In this document: positions 25,197 to 33,750 of the stretch, in pieces
Layout: each line of letters opens with the position of its first letter
How positions within the stretch are numbered: the first letter of the stretch is position 1
Assembly (NCBI RefSeq): GCF_000497755.1
Contig: NZ_AYOD01000008.1
Span: forward strand, 62,001 to 126,000
Direction: 5' to 3'
DNA: 64,000 nucleotides
Origin: Aliihoeflea sp. 2WW
GTDB taxonomy: Bacteria > Pseudomonadota > Alphaproteobacteria > Rhizobiales > Rhizobiaceae
Notes under the pieces: generated by a model
What the model saw: only the letters and a program-made list of their open reading frames with translations
What the model was told of the DNA's origin: nothing
The model's database searches: none
Position numbers and translations under genes: made by a program

Positions 25197-25793
25197 TCAG
25201 CCTGCCAGATCGTCCGTGGTGCAGACGATGGCGAAGCGGTCCGCGAGCATGGCGAGCTCGGCGCGGTGGAGATCGTCGGCCGTCAGCACTTCGCCTTCGG
25301 CGCCGGGGACCGGCAGGTCGCGGGTGGCGGAGGCGTCGGAGACGACGACCGTCTGGAAGCCGAGGTCGAGCGCGGCGCGGGCCGTCGACGAGACGCACAT
25401 GTGCGTCATGAAGCCGGCGAGGACGAGGCGCTTGCGGCCGGTGGCTTCGAGCACGTCCTTCAAATTGGTTCCGGCGAAGGCATTGGGCAGGCCCTTCTCG
25501 ACGACCGTTTCGCCGTCCGTCGCCGCAGCTTCATCTGCGAGCGCGAAGGAGGTCGTCGCGGGATCGAAAAGGCCGCCGGCCTTGCCCTTGTGCTGGACAT
25601 GGATGACCGGCGCGCCCGCCGCGCGGGCCTTGCTCAGAAGGCGGGCGATGTTCGCCAACGCCGGCGCTGCGCCCGGCAGCGGCAGCTTGCCGTCGACATA
25701 TTCGCGCTGCGCGTCGATGATGACGAGCGCGGTTTCGGACAGAGCGGGCGGCGTCAAATTGGCGCCGGCGAGTTCGAGCAGGGTCTTTGCCAT
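25197..25793 (-). CDS. Cysteine hydrolase, isochorismatase-like
   Basis: 198 residues. ATG 25793 lies one base after the glyQ stop (TAAGATG), indicating coupled translation; an ATG 33 bases further up would overlap glyQ. Isochorismatase-fold motifs: ALVIIDAQREYVDG with the catalytic Asp near residue 26, VIHVQHKG with the Lys near 68, and LVLAGFMTHMCVSSTAR with the nucleophilic Cys near 128. Relatives hydrolyse isochorismate, nicotinamide, N-carbamoyl amides or ureidoacrylate. The substrate is unknown; nothing in the glycyl-tRNA synthetase operon points to one. Confidence 0.88.
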   Translation of the reverse strand: MAKTLLELAGANLTPPALSETALVIIDAQREYVDGKLPLPGAAPALANIARLLSKARAAGAPVIHVQHKGKAGGLFDPATTSFALADEAAATDGETVVEKGLPNAFAGTNLKDVLEATGRKRLVLAGFMTHMCVSSTARAALDLGFQTVVVSDASATRDLPVPGAEGEVLTADDLHRAELAMLADRFAIVCTTDDLAG

Positions 25794-25794
25794 C

Positions 25795-26745
25795 TTATGC
25801 GACTTCCAAGTTGAGATTGGCGCCACCGGCGTCGGTGAGGAGAAACGCCTCGCCGCAGGCCTTGGCCAGATTGCGCACGCGCAGGATGTAGCTCTGGCGC
25901 TCGGTGACGGAGATCACCCCGCGCGCATCGAGAAGGTTGAAGACGTGGGAGGCCTTGATGGCCTGGTCGTAGGCCGGCAGGACCATCGTGTGGAGCGTCG
26001 TATTTTCGGCAGCCTTCGGCGCGCCGGCATCGAGCAGAGCCCGGCATTCGCCTTCGGCATCCTCGAAATGCTTGAAGAGCATTGCAGTGTTGGCGTGCTC
26101 GAAATTGTGGCGCGAGTATTCCTGTTCCGCTTGCAGAAAAACGTCGCCGTAAGTCACCTTCTCCGTGCCCTCGCGGCCGTTGAAATTCAGGTCGTAGACG
26201 TTGTCGACGCCTTGGACATACATGGCGAGGCGTTCGAGGCCGTAGGTCAGTTCGCCGGAAACCGGCGCGCATTCGATGCCGCAAACCTGCTGGAAATAGG
26301 TGAACTGCGAGACTTCCATGCCGTCGCACCAGCATTCCCAGCCAAGGCCCCAGGCGCCGAGCGTCGGGCTTTCCCAGTCATCCTCGACGAAGCGGATGTC
26401 GTGGAGAAGCGGATCGAGGCCGATAGCCTTCAGCGAGCCTAGATAGAGTTCCTGCAGGTTCGACGGGTTCGGTTTCAGGATCACCTGATACTGGTAGTAA
26501 TGCTGCAGCCGGTTCGGGTTTTCCCCGTAGCGCCCGTCCTTCGGCCGGCGCGAGGGCTGGACATAGGCCGCGTTCCACGGCTTCGGGCCCAGCGAGCGCA
26601 AGGTGGTGGCAGGGTGAAAGGTGCCCGCGCCGACCTCCATGTCGTAGGGCTGCAGCACGACGCAGCCATACTCGGCCCAGTAATTGTGCAGGGCCAGGAT
26701 GAGCCCCTGGAAGGAGCGCGAGGGGTTCATATGGGGAGCTGTCAT
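25795..26745 (-). CDS. glyQ: Glycyl-tRNA synthetase alpha subunit
   Basis: 316 residues from ATG 26745; a second ATG at 26730 is possible but has no ribosome-binding site, whereas GAAGAG precedes 26745. It is almost canonical class II GlyRS alpha: [34 protein letters not shown], the [18 protein letters not shown] motif and [18 protein letters not shown]. It carries the adenylation site for glycine and ATP and needs GlyS for tRNA recognition. It heads an operon glyQ - cysteine hydrolase - lemA - DUF2207 - glyS, in which the two subunits are separated by about 3.3 kb of unrelated genes. Confidence 0.97.
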   Translation of the reverse strand: MTAPHMNPSRSFQGLILALHNYWAEYGCVVLQPYDMEVGAGTFHPATTLRSLGPKPWNAAYVQPSRRPKDGRYGENPNRLQHYYQYQVILKPNPSNLQELYLGSLKAIGLDPLLHDIRFVEDDWESPTLGAWGLGWECWCDGMEVSQFTYFQQVCGIECAPVSGELTYGLERLAMYVQGVDNVYDLNFNGREGTEKVTYGDVFLQAEQEYSRHNFEHANTAMLFKHFEDAEGECRALLDAGAPKAAENTTLHTMVLPAYDQAIKASHVFNLLDARGVISVTERQSYILRVRNLAKACGEAFLLTDAGGANLNLEVA

Positions 26746-26880
26746 GAAACTCTTCGTATTCGCCTGCGTGATTGCGGTGAGGTCTACAGCATCGAGGCGG
26801 CGCACGTCCAGTTGATCGCGACGGCGCTTGCAAGTTGAGCCGACCGCGCCAATTCTGGCGGGACAGACAGGAGGCATCCA

Positions 26881-27168
26881 ATGAAAACGACATTTCTCGC
26901 GACCCTTGCGGCCGGAATCCTGATCGGTGGCGCAGCGCTGGCGCAGAACTTTCCGTCCGGGGGCACCGATGGCTACCAGAACGACCCGGTCACCGGCTAT
27001 CTGTGCGTGACGCCGGCCTGCGACGTGGTTCGGCTGCCGGAAACGAACTGCGTTTGTTCGAAGACGAATCCGGCGGCGCGCAATCTTTCCGAGACACGGC
27101 TTCAGTGCTCGATCCGCGAGAATGGGCAGTGGGTGCAGTGCCCGGTTCCGCCGCGTTATGGTGGGTAG
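26881..27168 (+). CDS. Small secreted cysteine-containing protein
   Basis: 95 residues from ATG 26881 with a strong AGGAGG ribosome-binding site. Signal peptide [22 protein letters not shown] (cleavage near residue 22). The mature ~73 residues carry six cysteines (LCVTPAC, NCVC, LQCS, VQCP), enough for three disulfides in the periplasm. No family recognised; the composition suggests a small disulfide-stabilised periplasmic protein. It is divergent from glyQ, with 135 bases between starts, and is followed by an inverted repeat element. Because of its signal peptide and strong ribosome-binding site I think it is real. Confidence 0.75.
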   Translation: MKTTFLATLAAGILIGGAALAQNFPSGGTDGYQNDPVTGYLCVTPACDVVRLPETNCVCSKTNPAARNLSETRLQCSIRENGQWVQCPVPPRYGG

Positions 27169-27233
27169 GCTCGGCGCGAGGTTGGAGCTGGCGCGAGTTA
27201 GGAGCCGCCGAGTGGGCGGAGAGCGTATCGCAT

Positions 27234-27347
27234 GGATTCCTGTGACGAGCACAGGAATGACGGCATCAAAGATGATGCCACCCCGAAAAGCCTAAGTCTC
27301 GCGCGAAGATCTCCAAATCTTCATTCCTGTGCTTGTCACAGGAATCC
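27234..27347. repeat. Inverted pair of 27-bp palindromic repeats
   Basis: Bases 27234-27260 and 27321-27347 are reverse complements with 26 of 27 matches. Each arm is itself a hairpin, ATTCCTGTG-N5-CACAGGAAT. Sixty bases separate them. The pair lies between a small secreted-protein gene and the convergent TPR-LysM gene, so it may serve as a bidirectional transcript end. It is unrelated in sequence to the CCCCTC-type repeats elsewhere in the window. Confidence 0.85.
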
Positions 27348-27396
27348 AGGCCTCGTTACCTCAGTCGCACCTCGTCTTCGATCCGAGCGCCGCTCC

Positions 27397-29400
27397 TCAA
27401 TTCTGCGGCAAAACCAACGTCTGGCCCGGCCGCAGCAGGTTCGGGTTGCCGCGCAAATCCGGGTTCAGGTCGAGGATTTCGCCGTAGCGATTGCCGTCGC
27501 CAAGGCGTTCGCGGGCGATGTCCCAGAGGGACTGGCCCGGACCGACTGCATGGGTCGCCTGCGTTGATGCGGGCGCGACGGGGGCGGTGGTCGCGACCTG
27601 CGCGGCAGGTGATTCGGGCTCGGCCGGGGCTTCGGGTTCGGGCGCGAGGCTGGCGAAGTCCTGCTCTTCTTCCGGCTCGGCGGCCGCCTCTACCAGACCT
27701 TCGCGCAGCTTGCGATTGATGTCCTCGAGCAGGTCTTCTTCAGGCTCCAGGTCGCGTGCGTGGCTCCATTGGAACGTCGCTTCGAGGCGACGTCCGACCT
27801 GCCAGTAGGCATCCCCCAGATGGTCATTCAGGATCGCGTCGCTCGGCATCAGGCTGACGGCGCGCTCGAGTTCCGTCACCGCCTCTTCGTAGCGGCCGAG
27901 ACGGTAATAGGCCCAGCCGAGAGAATCGACGATGTGCCCGTCACTCGGGCGAAGGTCGACAGCCTTCTGAATGAGGGCGAGCCCCTCCTCCAGGTTCATG
28001 TTCATGTCGACCCAGGAATAGCCGAGATAGTTCAGCACCTGCGGATGGTCGGGGTAGAGTTCGAGTGCCTGGTTGAAGTTCGGCTCCGCCTTGTCCCACT
28101 GCTTGATGCGCTCATAGGCGATGCCGCGCTGGTAGTAGAGGTTCCAGTCGGCCTCCTCGGGCGTGTCGATCCGGGCGACTGCGCGGTCATAGACCTCGGC
28201 CGCCTCCGCGAACTTCTGCTGCGAGGCGTAAACGCCGCCGAGCGCAAGATAGGCGCGACGGTCGTCGGGCGCCGCCTCCAGAAGCGGTTCAAGATGTTCG
28301 ACCGCCTCGTCATGCCGGTCGAGATCCGCGAGATTCAGGCCCACCTGCAATTCGGAGATCTGCCGGATAGGCGAATCCTGCGGGATACGACCGTAGATTT
28401 CGATCGCCTCCTCGGAATTGCGCTGCATTTCGGCGATGCCGCCGAGCTGGAGGAGAACCGCGTCGCTCGATGGCTGAAGCGCCAGCGCATAATGCAGATA
28501 GAGGCGCACGAATGCCTCGCCGCCACCGCGGTTGAGCGCGGTCGACAGGTTGAGCAGGATTTCGGCGGCGCCAGCTTGGGTGCCGGCGACCAGCGGATCG
28601 ATTTCCTCGCCGGCCTCGATCTCTTGGCGCAATGCGACGACCGTCACCCGGTCGGACGCAAGTTCGTCGGCCTTGGCAAGGATGTTCAGGGCGGTGTCCC
28701 TGTCGCCGTTCGCGGCACGGAAGCGGGCGTAGGCCTCGTGGGCGCGCAGGAACACTTCGGGCGCAGCGCCGCCTGCCTCGAGGCTGATCGTGGTCGCGGA
28801 AAAGGCCTGTTCGGCCACGTCGTCGCGACCGGCCTCGGCGGCGATCAACGCGCGGTGATAGTTCACGAAAAGCGCATACCAGGGCGGGCCTTCGACGCCG
28901 TCGAGCCGGGCCAGCGCCGAATCGACCTCGCCCGAGCCAGCCTCGACCCAGGCGCGCATGATCGAGGTGATCAGCCGGTCGAGATCGGATTCCTGCGAGA
29001 ACTCGAGCAGTTCAAGGGCGTCGTCGGGCCGGTCCGTACGGATCGCATCGACGGCCAGCGCAAGTTTCGAGAAGCGTTCGATCTCCGGGGTATCGCGCAG
29101 ATCCTCGGCAAGCGTCAGCGCGTCCTCGAAATCGCCGCGCGAAATCAGGAGCACCATGAGGCTCTGCTGGATCGCCTCGTCGGTCGGATTGAAGGCCAGC
29201 GCGCGCTGATAATAGGCGATCGCGCGGTTCACGTCATTGTCGACCTCGGCCGCACGCGCGGCGAGGTAGGCTCCGGCAAAGGAATTGACGCTGATTCGGT
29301 CCTGCCCGGCGGCGCCGTCCTGCGCAAATGCAGGGATCGCAGTCGTCAGCCCGAATGCAAGTGCAAGGGCTGCAAGGACTTTATCGGTGGAGCGCGGCAT
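27397..29400 (-). CDS. TPR-repeat protein with C-terminal LysM domain
   Basis: 667 residues from ATG 29400. A signal peptide (ALALAFGLTTAIPAFAQ, cleavage near residue 26) is followed by about twelve tetratricopeptide-like repeats; clear ones are NRAIAYYQRALAFNPTDEAI near 58, EAAEVYDRAVARI near 393, KAEPNFNQALELYPDHPQ near 430 and EAVTELERAVSLMPSD near 500. Then a Pro/Glu/Ala-rich linker (570-615) and a LysM domain (about 617-665: GQSLWDIARERLGDG, LRPGQTLVLP). It should be periplasmic, binding peptidoglycan through LysM and partners through the TPRs. The TPR part resembles rhizobial TPR proteins of unknown role; the LysM tail would anchor it. Preceded by the polyprenyl synthetase gene on the same strand. 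Confidence 0.9.
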   Translation of the reverse strand: MPRSTDKVLAALALAFGLTTAIPAFAQDGAAGQDRISVNSFAGAYLAARAAEVDNDVNRAIAYYQRALAFNPTDEAIQQSLMVLLISRGDFEDALTLAEDLRDTPEIERFSKLALAVDAIRTDRPDDALELLEFSQESDLDRLITSIMRAWVEAGSGEVDSALARLDGVEGPPWYALFVNYHRALIAAEAGRDDVAEQAFSATTISLEAGGAAPEVFLRAHEAYARFRAANGDRDTALNILAKADELASDRVTVVALRQEIEAGEEIDPLVAGTQAGAAEILLNLSTALNRGGGEAFVRLYLHYALALQPSSDAVLLQLGGIAEMQRNSEEAIEIYGRIPQDSPIRQISELQVGLNLADLDRHDEAVEHLEPLLEAAPDDRRAYLALGGVYASQQKFAEAAEVYDRAVARIDTPEEADWNLYYQRGIAYERIKQWDKAEPNFNQALELYPDHPQVLNYLGYSWVDMNMNLEEGLALIQKAVDLRPSDGHIVDSLGWAYYRLGRYEEAVTELERAVSLMPSDAILNDHLGDAYWQVGRRLEATFQWSHARDLEPEEDLLEDINRKLREGLVEAAAEPEEEQDFASLAPEPEAPAEPESPAAQVATTAPVAPASTQATHAVGPGQSLWDIARERLGDGNRYGEILDLNPDLRGNPNLLRPGQTLVLPQN

Positions 29401-29524
29401 CGCTTCCCTTCCTGATCGAGTTACCCAGTCCGAGGGCTAGGCGTTCATGCAAAGCATGGCCTTTTTGGGGTCACGCTTCAATCGCCCCGCTTTCACGTTC
29501 CGGTCACCCGACCGCGAAACGAGG

Positions 29525-30541
29525 TCAGGAAACGCGGCTGATACAGAAATCGATGACGTCGACGAGCGCGCGCTTTTGCGCACCGTCGGGAAGCGGGGCG
29601 AGCGCGTCATGCGCGATGGCGCCGAAATGGCGGGCGCGGGCAATGGTGTCGTTGATGGCGCCATATTTCACCATCAGGCCGCGCGCCTTTTCGAGCGCGG
29701 CGTCGTCGCTCTCGGCATTCTCGATGGCGCTCTTCCAGAAGGCGCGCTCTTCGGGCGTGCCGCGGCGGAAGCTCAGGATGACGGGCAGCGTGACCTTGCC
29801 CTCGCGAAAATCGTCGCCGACATTCTTGCCGAGGTCCTTGGCGTTGCCGCCATAATCGAGCGCATCGTCGACGAGCTGGAAGGCAAGGCCGAGATTGACG
29901 CCGTATGAGCGCAGGGCCGCGCGGTCCGCCTTCGAGGCGCCGGCGATGATCGGGCCTACTTCGGCGGCTGCCGAGAAGAGCGCTGCGGTCTTGGCCTTGA
30001 TGACGGCGAGATAGTCGTCTTCGGTGGTCTCGAGATTCTTGGCGACGCCGAGTTGCATGACCTCGCCTTCGGCGATGACCGAGGCGGCCGATGACAGGAC
30101 ATCGAGCGCGTCGAGCGAGCCGACATCGACCATGACGCGGAAGGCCTGACCGAGCAGGTAATCGCCGACGAGGACGCTCGCCTGGTTGCCCCAGATCATG
30201 CGCGCCGTGCTGCGGCCGCGGCGCAGCGCGCTTTCGTCGACCACGTCGTCGTGAAGAAGCGTCGCGGTGTGCATGAACTCGACCGCCATGGCCAGCTTGA
30301 CGTGTCCGTCTCCGGCGTAGCCGAACATCTGGGCCGCGGCGAGCGTCATCATCGGCCGCAGGCGCTTGCCGCCGGACGAGATGAGGTGATTGGCGATCTG
30401 CGGGATCATCTCGACATTGGAGCCGGCCTTGGCGAGGATCAGCTCGTTCACCTTGGCCATATCGGCGCGCGTGAGTTCCAGCAGCGCATCGATCGATGCC
30501 ATGTGCCCGCGCGTGCTGCCGATATTCACTACTACGCTCAA
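29525..30541 (-). CDS. Polyprenyl diphosphate synthase (octa/decaprenyl, ubiquinone side chain)
   Basis: 338 residues; TTG start at 30541 preceded by GGGAGA, with an internal ATG at 30502 as the alternative. Both aspartate-rich motifs are present: LLHDDVVDE near residue 97 and LVDDALDYGG near 222, with the GGKRLRPMM motif near 58 and the conserved GDYLLGQAF and KTAALFSAAAEVG segments. It extends allylic diphosphates with isopentenyl diphosphate to a long all-trans chain for ubiquinone. Chain length (C40 or C50) cannot be read with certainty. It is divergent from the DUF2007 gene. Confidence 0.93.
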   Translation of the reverse strand: MSVVVNIGSTRGHMASIDALLELTRADMAKVNELILAKAGSNVEMIPQIANHLISSGGKRLRPMMTLAAAQMFGYAGDGHVKLAMAVEFMHTATLLHDDVVDESALRRGRSTARMIWGNQASVLVGDYLLGQAFRVMVDVGSLDALDVLSSAASVIAEGEVMQLGVAKNLETTEDDYLAVIKAKTAALFSAAAEVGPIIAGASKADRAALRSYGVNLGLAFQLVDDALDYGGNAKDLGKNVGDDFREGKVTLPVILSFRRGTPEERAFWKSAIENAESDDAALEKARGLMVKYGAINDTIARARHFGAIAHDALAPLPDGAQKRALVDVIDFCISRVS

Positions 30542-30697
30542 AATCGTCTCCCAAGGGATCTGCCGGACGGCCTGCCGGGGTCGGCGCGGACCTTATGGCG
30601 GCGCCTTATTGCGGGCAAGAGGCGAATTGGCGCAAGGCTGGGGTTTCAGGCCACCCGGACGCCCGCTACATAGAGTGGAAACGAGCCGAGGGAAGCC

Positions 30698-30919
30698 ATG
30701 AAGGAACTGATGCGCACCAACGATATCGTCCTGATCTCGTTCGTGGAGAGTCTCCTGCGCGACGCCGACATCGATTTCTTCGTCGCCGACCAGAACATGA
30801 GCATCCTGGAAGGCTCGATCGGCATCCTGCCGCGCAGGGTGATGGTGACGGATGACGACCACGCACAGGCACGGCGCGTGCTGACCGATGCCGGCATCGT
30901 CGACGAACTGAAGCCGTGA
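30698..30919 (+). CDS. DUF2007 domain protein
   Basis: 73 residues from ATG 30698, the usual family length. The DUF2007 pattern is clear: an N-terminal MKELMRTNDIVLISFVESLL, the middle DIDFFVADQNMSILEGSIGILPRRVMV, and the closing HAQARRVLTDAGI. These small cytoplasmic proteins have an unsolved role, possibly as signal-transducing ferredoxin-like folds. Its stop overlaps the start of the methyltransferase gene (GTGA), so the two are translated together. Confidence 0.9.
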   Translation: MKELMRTNDIVLISFVESLLRDADIDFFVADQNMSILEGSIGILPRRVMVTDDDHAQARRVLTDAGIVDELKP

Positions 30920-31680
30920 CATCGAAGACGGTCGACGCGTTCCACCGCGGGCGCTTTCATCTGGTGCAGCCGGCCGGTCGCGGGCATCGCGCCGGGCTTG
31001 ACGCCATGCTGCTGGCGGCGGCGGTGCCGGACGGGTTTGCGGGGCGCGTGGCCGATCTCGGAGCCGGCGCCGGAGCGGCCGGGCTGGCAGTGCTGGCACG
31101 GTGTCCCGATGCTGCGGCGATGCTCGTCGAACGTGAAGGCGACATGGCGGCATTTGCGCGCGCGACGCTGGAACTGTCGGAGAATGCGGCATGTGAAAGC
31201 CGGGCAATCGTGATCGAGGCCGATGTGAGCTTGCGCGGCAAGGCGCGGATCGCGGCCGGGCTCGGCGACAATTGCTGCGACTTCGCCATCATGAACCCGC
31301 CCTATAACGACGCCGCCGACCGGGCTTCGCCGGACGCGCTGCGCCAAGCGGCGCATGTGATGACGGACGGGCTGTTCGAGGAATGGGTTCGCACGGCAGC
31401 GGCCATCGTGCGACCGCGCGGGGGGCTGGCGATCATTGCGCGCCCGGCGTCGCTCGCTGCCATGCTGGCGGCGATCGATGGCCGGTTCGGCAGCGCGGAA
31501 CTCATGGCCATCCGCCCGCGGCCCGGAAAGGCGGCGATCCGCATCGTGATGCGCGCCTGGCGGGGGCAGCGCGGCACGCTCTCGATGCTGCCGGCTCTGA
31601 CGCTGCACGGCGAAACCGGCAACGGGTTCACGCCGGAGGCGGACACGGCGATCAATGGCGAGCGCGCGCTGTTCGCCTGA
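30916..31680 (+). CDS. tRNA1(Val) adenine-37 N6-methyltransferase-like protein
   Basis: 254 residues from a GTG start that overlaps the DUF2007 stop. SAM-binding motif VADLGAGAGAAGLAVLARC near residue 45 and the catalytic N6-adenine motif AIMNPPYNDA near 120 (N-P-P-Y) mark it as a class I N6-adenine methyltransferase of the TrmN6/YfiC kind, which methylates A37 of tRNA-Val. The opening DAFHRGRFHLVQPAGRGHRAGLDAMLLAA is typical of rhizobial members. Methylation of other targets (for example, rRNA or a protein) is not excluded. Confidence 0.85.
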   Translation: MTSKTVDAFHRGRFHLVQPAGRGHRAGLDAMLLAAAVPDGFAGRVADLGAGAGAAGLAVLARCPDAAAMLVEREGDMAAFARATLELSENAACESRAIVIEADVSLRGKARIAAGLGDNCCDFAIMNPPYNDAADRASPDALRQAAHVMTDGLFEEWVRTAAAIVRPRGGLAIIARPASLAAMLAAIDGRFGSAELMAIRPRPGKAAIRIVMRAWRGQRGTLSMLPALTLHGETGNGFTPEADTAINGERALFA

Positions 31681-31768
31681 CTGGCGCATCCCGACGGCTC
31701 CCCATGCGTTGCATTGCGCAACCGTGCGTCAGCCCTACATGGAGAGGGCAACAGGAGACCGACCGAAC

Positions 31769-32623
31769 GTGCGACGCCTCGTCAACAAGATCCTTCCGAA
31801 ATCCCTTCGCTCCACCGCCGTCACCATCCCGGTGATCCGGTTGCATGGCGCGATCATGTCAGGCGCGAGCCCGCTCAGGCAGAACCTGTCGCTGGCGACG
31901 ACGGCTGGGCTGATCGAAAAGGCGTTCGCCGTGCAGGATGCGCCGGCCGTTGCGATCTCCATCAACTCGCCGGGTGGATCGCCCGTCCAGTCGCGGCTGA
32001 TCTACAAGCGCATCCGTGACCTGGCGATCGAGAAGAACAAGACCGTCCTCGTCTTCGTCGAAGATGTGGCGGCATCGGGCGGCTACATGATCGCCTGCGC
32101 CGGCGACGAGATCTTCGCCGACCCCTCCTCCATCGTCGGCTCGATCGGCGTCGTCTCCGCCTCCTTCGGCTTCCAGGACCTGATCAAGAAGATCGGCGTC
32201 GAACGGCGTGTGCATACGGCCGGGCAGAACAAGTCTGTGCTCGACCCGTTCAAGCCGGAGCGCCCCGAGGACATCGAGAAGCTGAAGGCGTTGCAGCTCG
32301 AGGTTCACGAGACTTTCATCGACCTGGTGCGCGAGCGGCGCGGGGCGAAGCTGGCCGATCATCCCGACCTCTTCACCGGGCTCTTCTGGACCGGGCGCAA
32401 GGGGCTGGAGCTCGGCCTCGTCGACCATCTGGGCGATATGCGACAGGTGCTGAAGGAACGCTACGGCGACAAGACGCGGATGCAGCTCATCACCATGCCG
32501 CGCGGGCTTTTCGGCCGGAAGCTCGGCCTTGGCGGGCTGAGCCAGGAAATCGCGCATTCGGCAGCGCAGGGCATTGCCGACACGGCGAGCGAACGGGCTC
32601 TTTGGAGCCGCTACGGGCTTTGA
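31769..32623 (+). CDS. S49 family peptidase (SppA/SohB-like)
   Basis: 284 residues from a GTG at 31769, preceded by AGGAG 11 bases upstream; in-frame ATGs at 31655 and 31739 add non-conserved residues. S49 features: PVIRLHGAI, AVAISINSPGGSPVQSRLIYKRIRD near residue 65, VEDVAASGGYMIACAGDEIFADPSSIVGSIGVVSASF near 100-135 (the ASGGY serine is the nucleophile of the family). No signal peptide or membrane helix is evident, unlike SppA, so it may act in the cytoplasm or at the membrane surface. It degrades peptides, probably cleaved signal peptides. Confidence 0.9.
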   Translation: MRRLVNKILPKSLRSTAVTIPVIRLHGAIMSGASPLRQNLSLATTAGLIEKAFAVQDAPAVAISINSPGGSPVQSRLIYKRIRDLAIEKNKTVLVFVEDVAASGGYMIACAGDEIFADPSSIVGSIGVVSASFGFQDLIKKIGVERRVHTAGQNKSVLDPFKPERPEDIEKLKALQLEVHETFIDLVRERRGAKLADHPDLFTGLFWTGRKGLELGLVDHLGDMRQVLKERYGDKTRMQLITMPRGLFGRKLGLGGLSQEIAHSAAQGIADTASERALWSRYGL

Positions 32624-32684
32624 TCGCGATCACGAAAATGCCTAGTATGTGTTCTGTCATGCCACTGCGTGATGATCGGAGCGG

Positions 32685-32879
32685 ATGAACGCGATGCCCC
32701 AGCTACTCTTCTTCGCGGCCGTCGGAGCCGCAGCGGTGCTCGGCTACCGGCGCTTCATCCGCGAAGCCGAGAAGATCACGGCGCGCGCGCGGCGCAACGA
32801 GAGCGAAGCGCGTACCGGCGCGATCGGGACGCTCGTCAAGGACCCGGCGACCGGCGAGTACCGGGTTGCCAAGGACTGA
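32685..32879 (+). CDS. Small membrane-anchored hypothetical protein
   Basis: 64 residues from ATG 32685. One N-terminal hydrophobic helix (LLFFAAVGAAAVLGY) is followed by a basic amphipathic helix EKITARARRNESEA and a short GTLVKDPATGEYRVAKD tail. I recall similar small proteins before ispE-like genes in Hyphomicrobiales but have no function to offer. It precedes ispE by about 16 bases on the same strand and is probably co-transcribed. Confidence 0.65.
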   Translation: MNAMPQLLFFAAVGAAAVLGYRRFIREAEKITARARRNESEARTGAIGTLVKDPATGEYRVAKD

Positions 32880-32895
32880 GCCTGACACGGCCAGC

Positions 32896-33750
32896 GTGAC
32901 CGAGCGGCTGCGCTTGCGCGCCCCCGCGAAGATCAACCTTGCGCTGCATGTCACCGGCAGGCGGGCGGATGGGTATCATCTGCTCGATTCGCTTGTCGTG
33001 TTTACGCGGTTCGGCGACGAACTGGAGATCGGGCCGGCCGCGGCGGACAGTTTCCATGTCCAGGGGCCGCTTGCGACAGGCGTTCCGACGGACGCAAGCA
33101 ATCTCGTCATCAAGGCGCGCGATGCAATTCGCCAAGCACAAGGCGTGCGCGGGCCGCTGGCGTTGCGGCTGACGAAGAATTTACCGCCGGCTTCGGGCAT
33201 CGGCGGCGGGTCGAGCGATGCGGCGGCTTGTCTTGCCGGAATGGCGAAGGGCGATCTTGCGGAGATCGGGCTGAGGCTGGGAGCGGACCTGCCGATGTGC
33301 CTTGCTGCCGAGCCGCTGCGCGCGCGGGGGATCGGGGAGCGGATCGAGCTTCTGCCGGGCTTTCCCGCGCTTTCGCTGGTGCTTGCCAATCCCGGCGTCG
33401 AGGTGCCGACTTCCGAAATTTTCCGCCGCCTGCCCTCGCCCGACAATGCGCCTTTGCCGGGTCTGCCGGAAGGTGACGTGGTCGAATGGCTGCGTGGAAC
33501 GCGTAACGATCTGCAGGCGCCGGCAATCGCCTATGCGCCGCAGATCGGCGAGTGCCTGGATATGCTGGAGCGATCCGGCGCCGACTTCGCGCGGATGTCT
33601 GGCTCAGGCGCGACGTGTTTCGGCGTATTCGCAGACGATGACGCGGCCGAACGGGCGGCGGAACGAATGCGGACCGAGAAGGGTTCGTGGTTCGTGGTCG
33701 CCACGCAAAGCCATGCCTCGGGAACATTCAGGAGACGGATCGAACCATGA
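32896..33750 (+). CDS. ispE: 4-diphosphocytidyl-2-C-methyl-D-erythritol kinase
   Basis: 284 residues from GTG 32896. A TTG 30 bases earlier is also in frame but would overlap the previous gene and lacks conservation. GHMP-kinase motifs: APAKINLALHVTGRRADGYH near residue 10, the ATP-binding LPPASGIGGGSSDAAACLA near 95, and the late MSGSGATCFGVF near 235. IspE phosphorylates CDP-ME in the MEP pathway that supplies isopentenyl diphosphate, linking this gene to ubiA and the polyprenyl synthetase nearby. Its stop overlaps the moaB start. Confidence 0.95.
   Translation: MTERLRLRAPAKINLALHVTGRRADGYHLLDSLVVFTRFGDELEIGPAAADSFHVQGPLATGVPTDASNLVIKARDAIRQAQGVRGPLALRLTKNLPPASGIGGGSSDAAACLAGMAKGDLAEIGLRLGADLPMCLAAEPLRARGIGERIELLPGFPALSLVLANPGVEVPTSEIFRRLPSPDNAPLPGLPEGDVVEWLRGTRNDLQAPAIAYAPQIGECLDMLERSGADFARMSGSGATCFGVFADDDAAERAAERMRTEKGSWFVVATQSHASGTFRRRIEP

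Noticed and set aside
24532-26442. 636-codon open frame on the plus strand over lemA, the cysteine hydrolase and glyQ
   Set aside because: Antisense shadow of conserved genes; no ribosome-binding site or motif of its own.
27760-29415. 551-codon plus-strand frame antisense to the TPR-LysM gene
   Set aside because: Mirror of the repetitive helical coding sequence; no independent evidence.
29437-29465. CATGC-AAA-GCATG followed by GCCTTTTT, considered as a terminator
   Set aside because: The stem is only 5 bp and the T-run is on the plus strand, while both neighbouring genes run on the minus strand.
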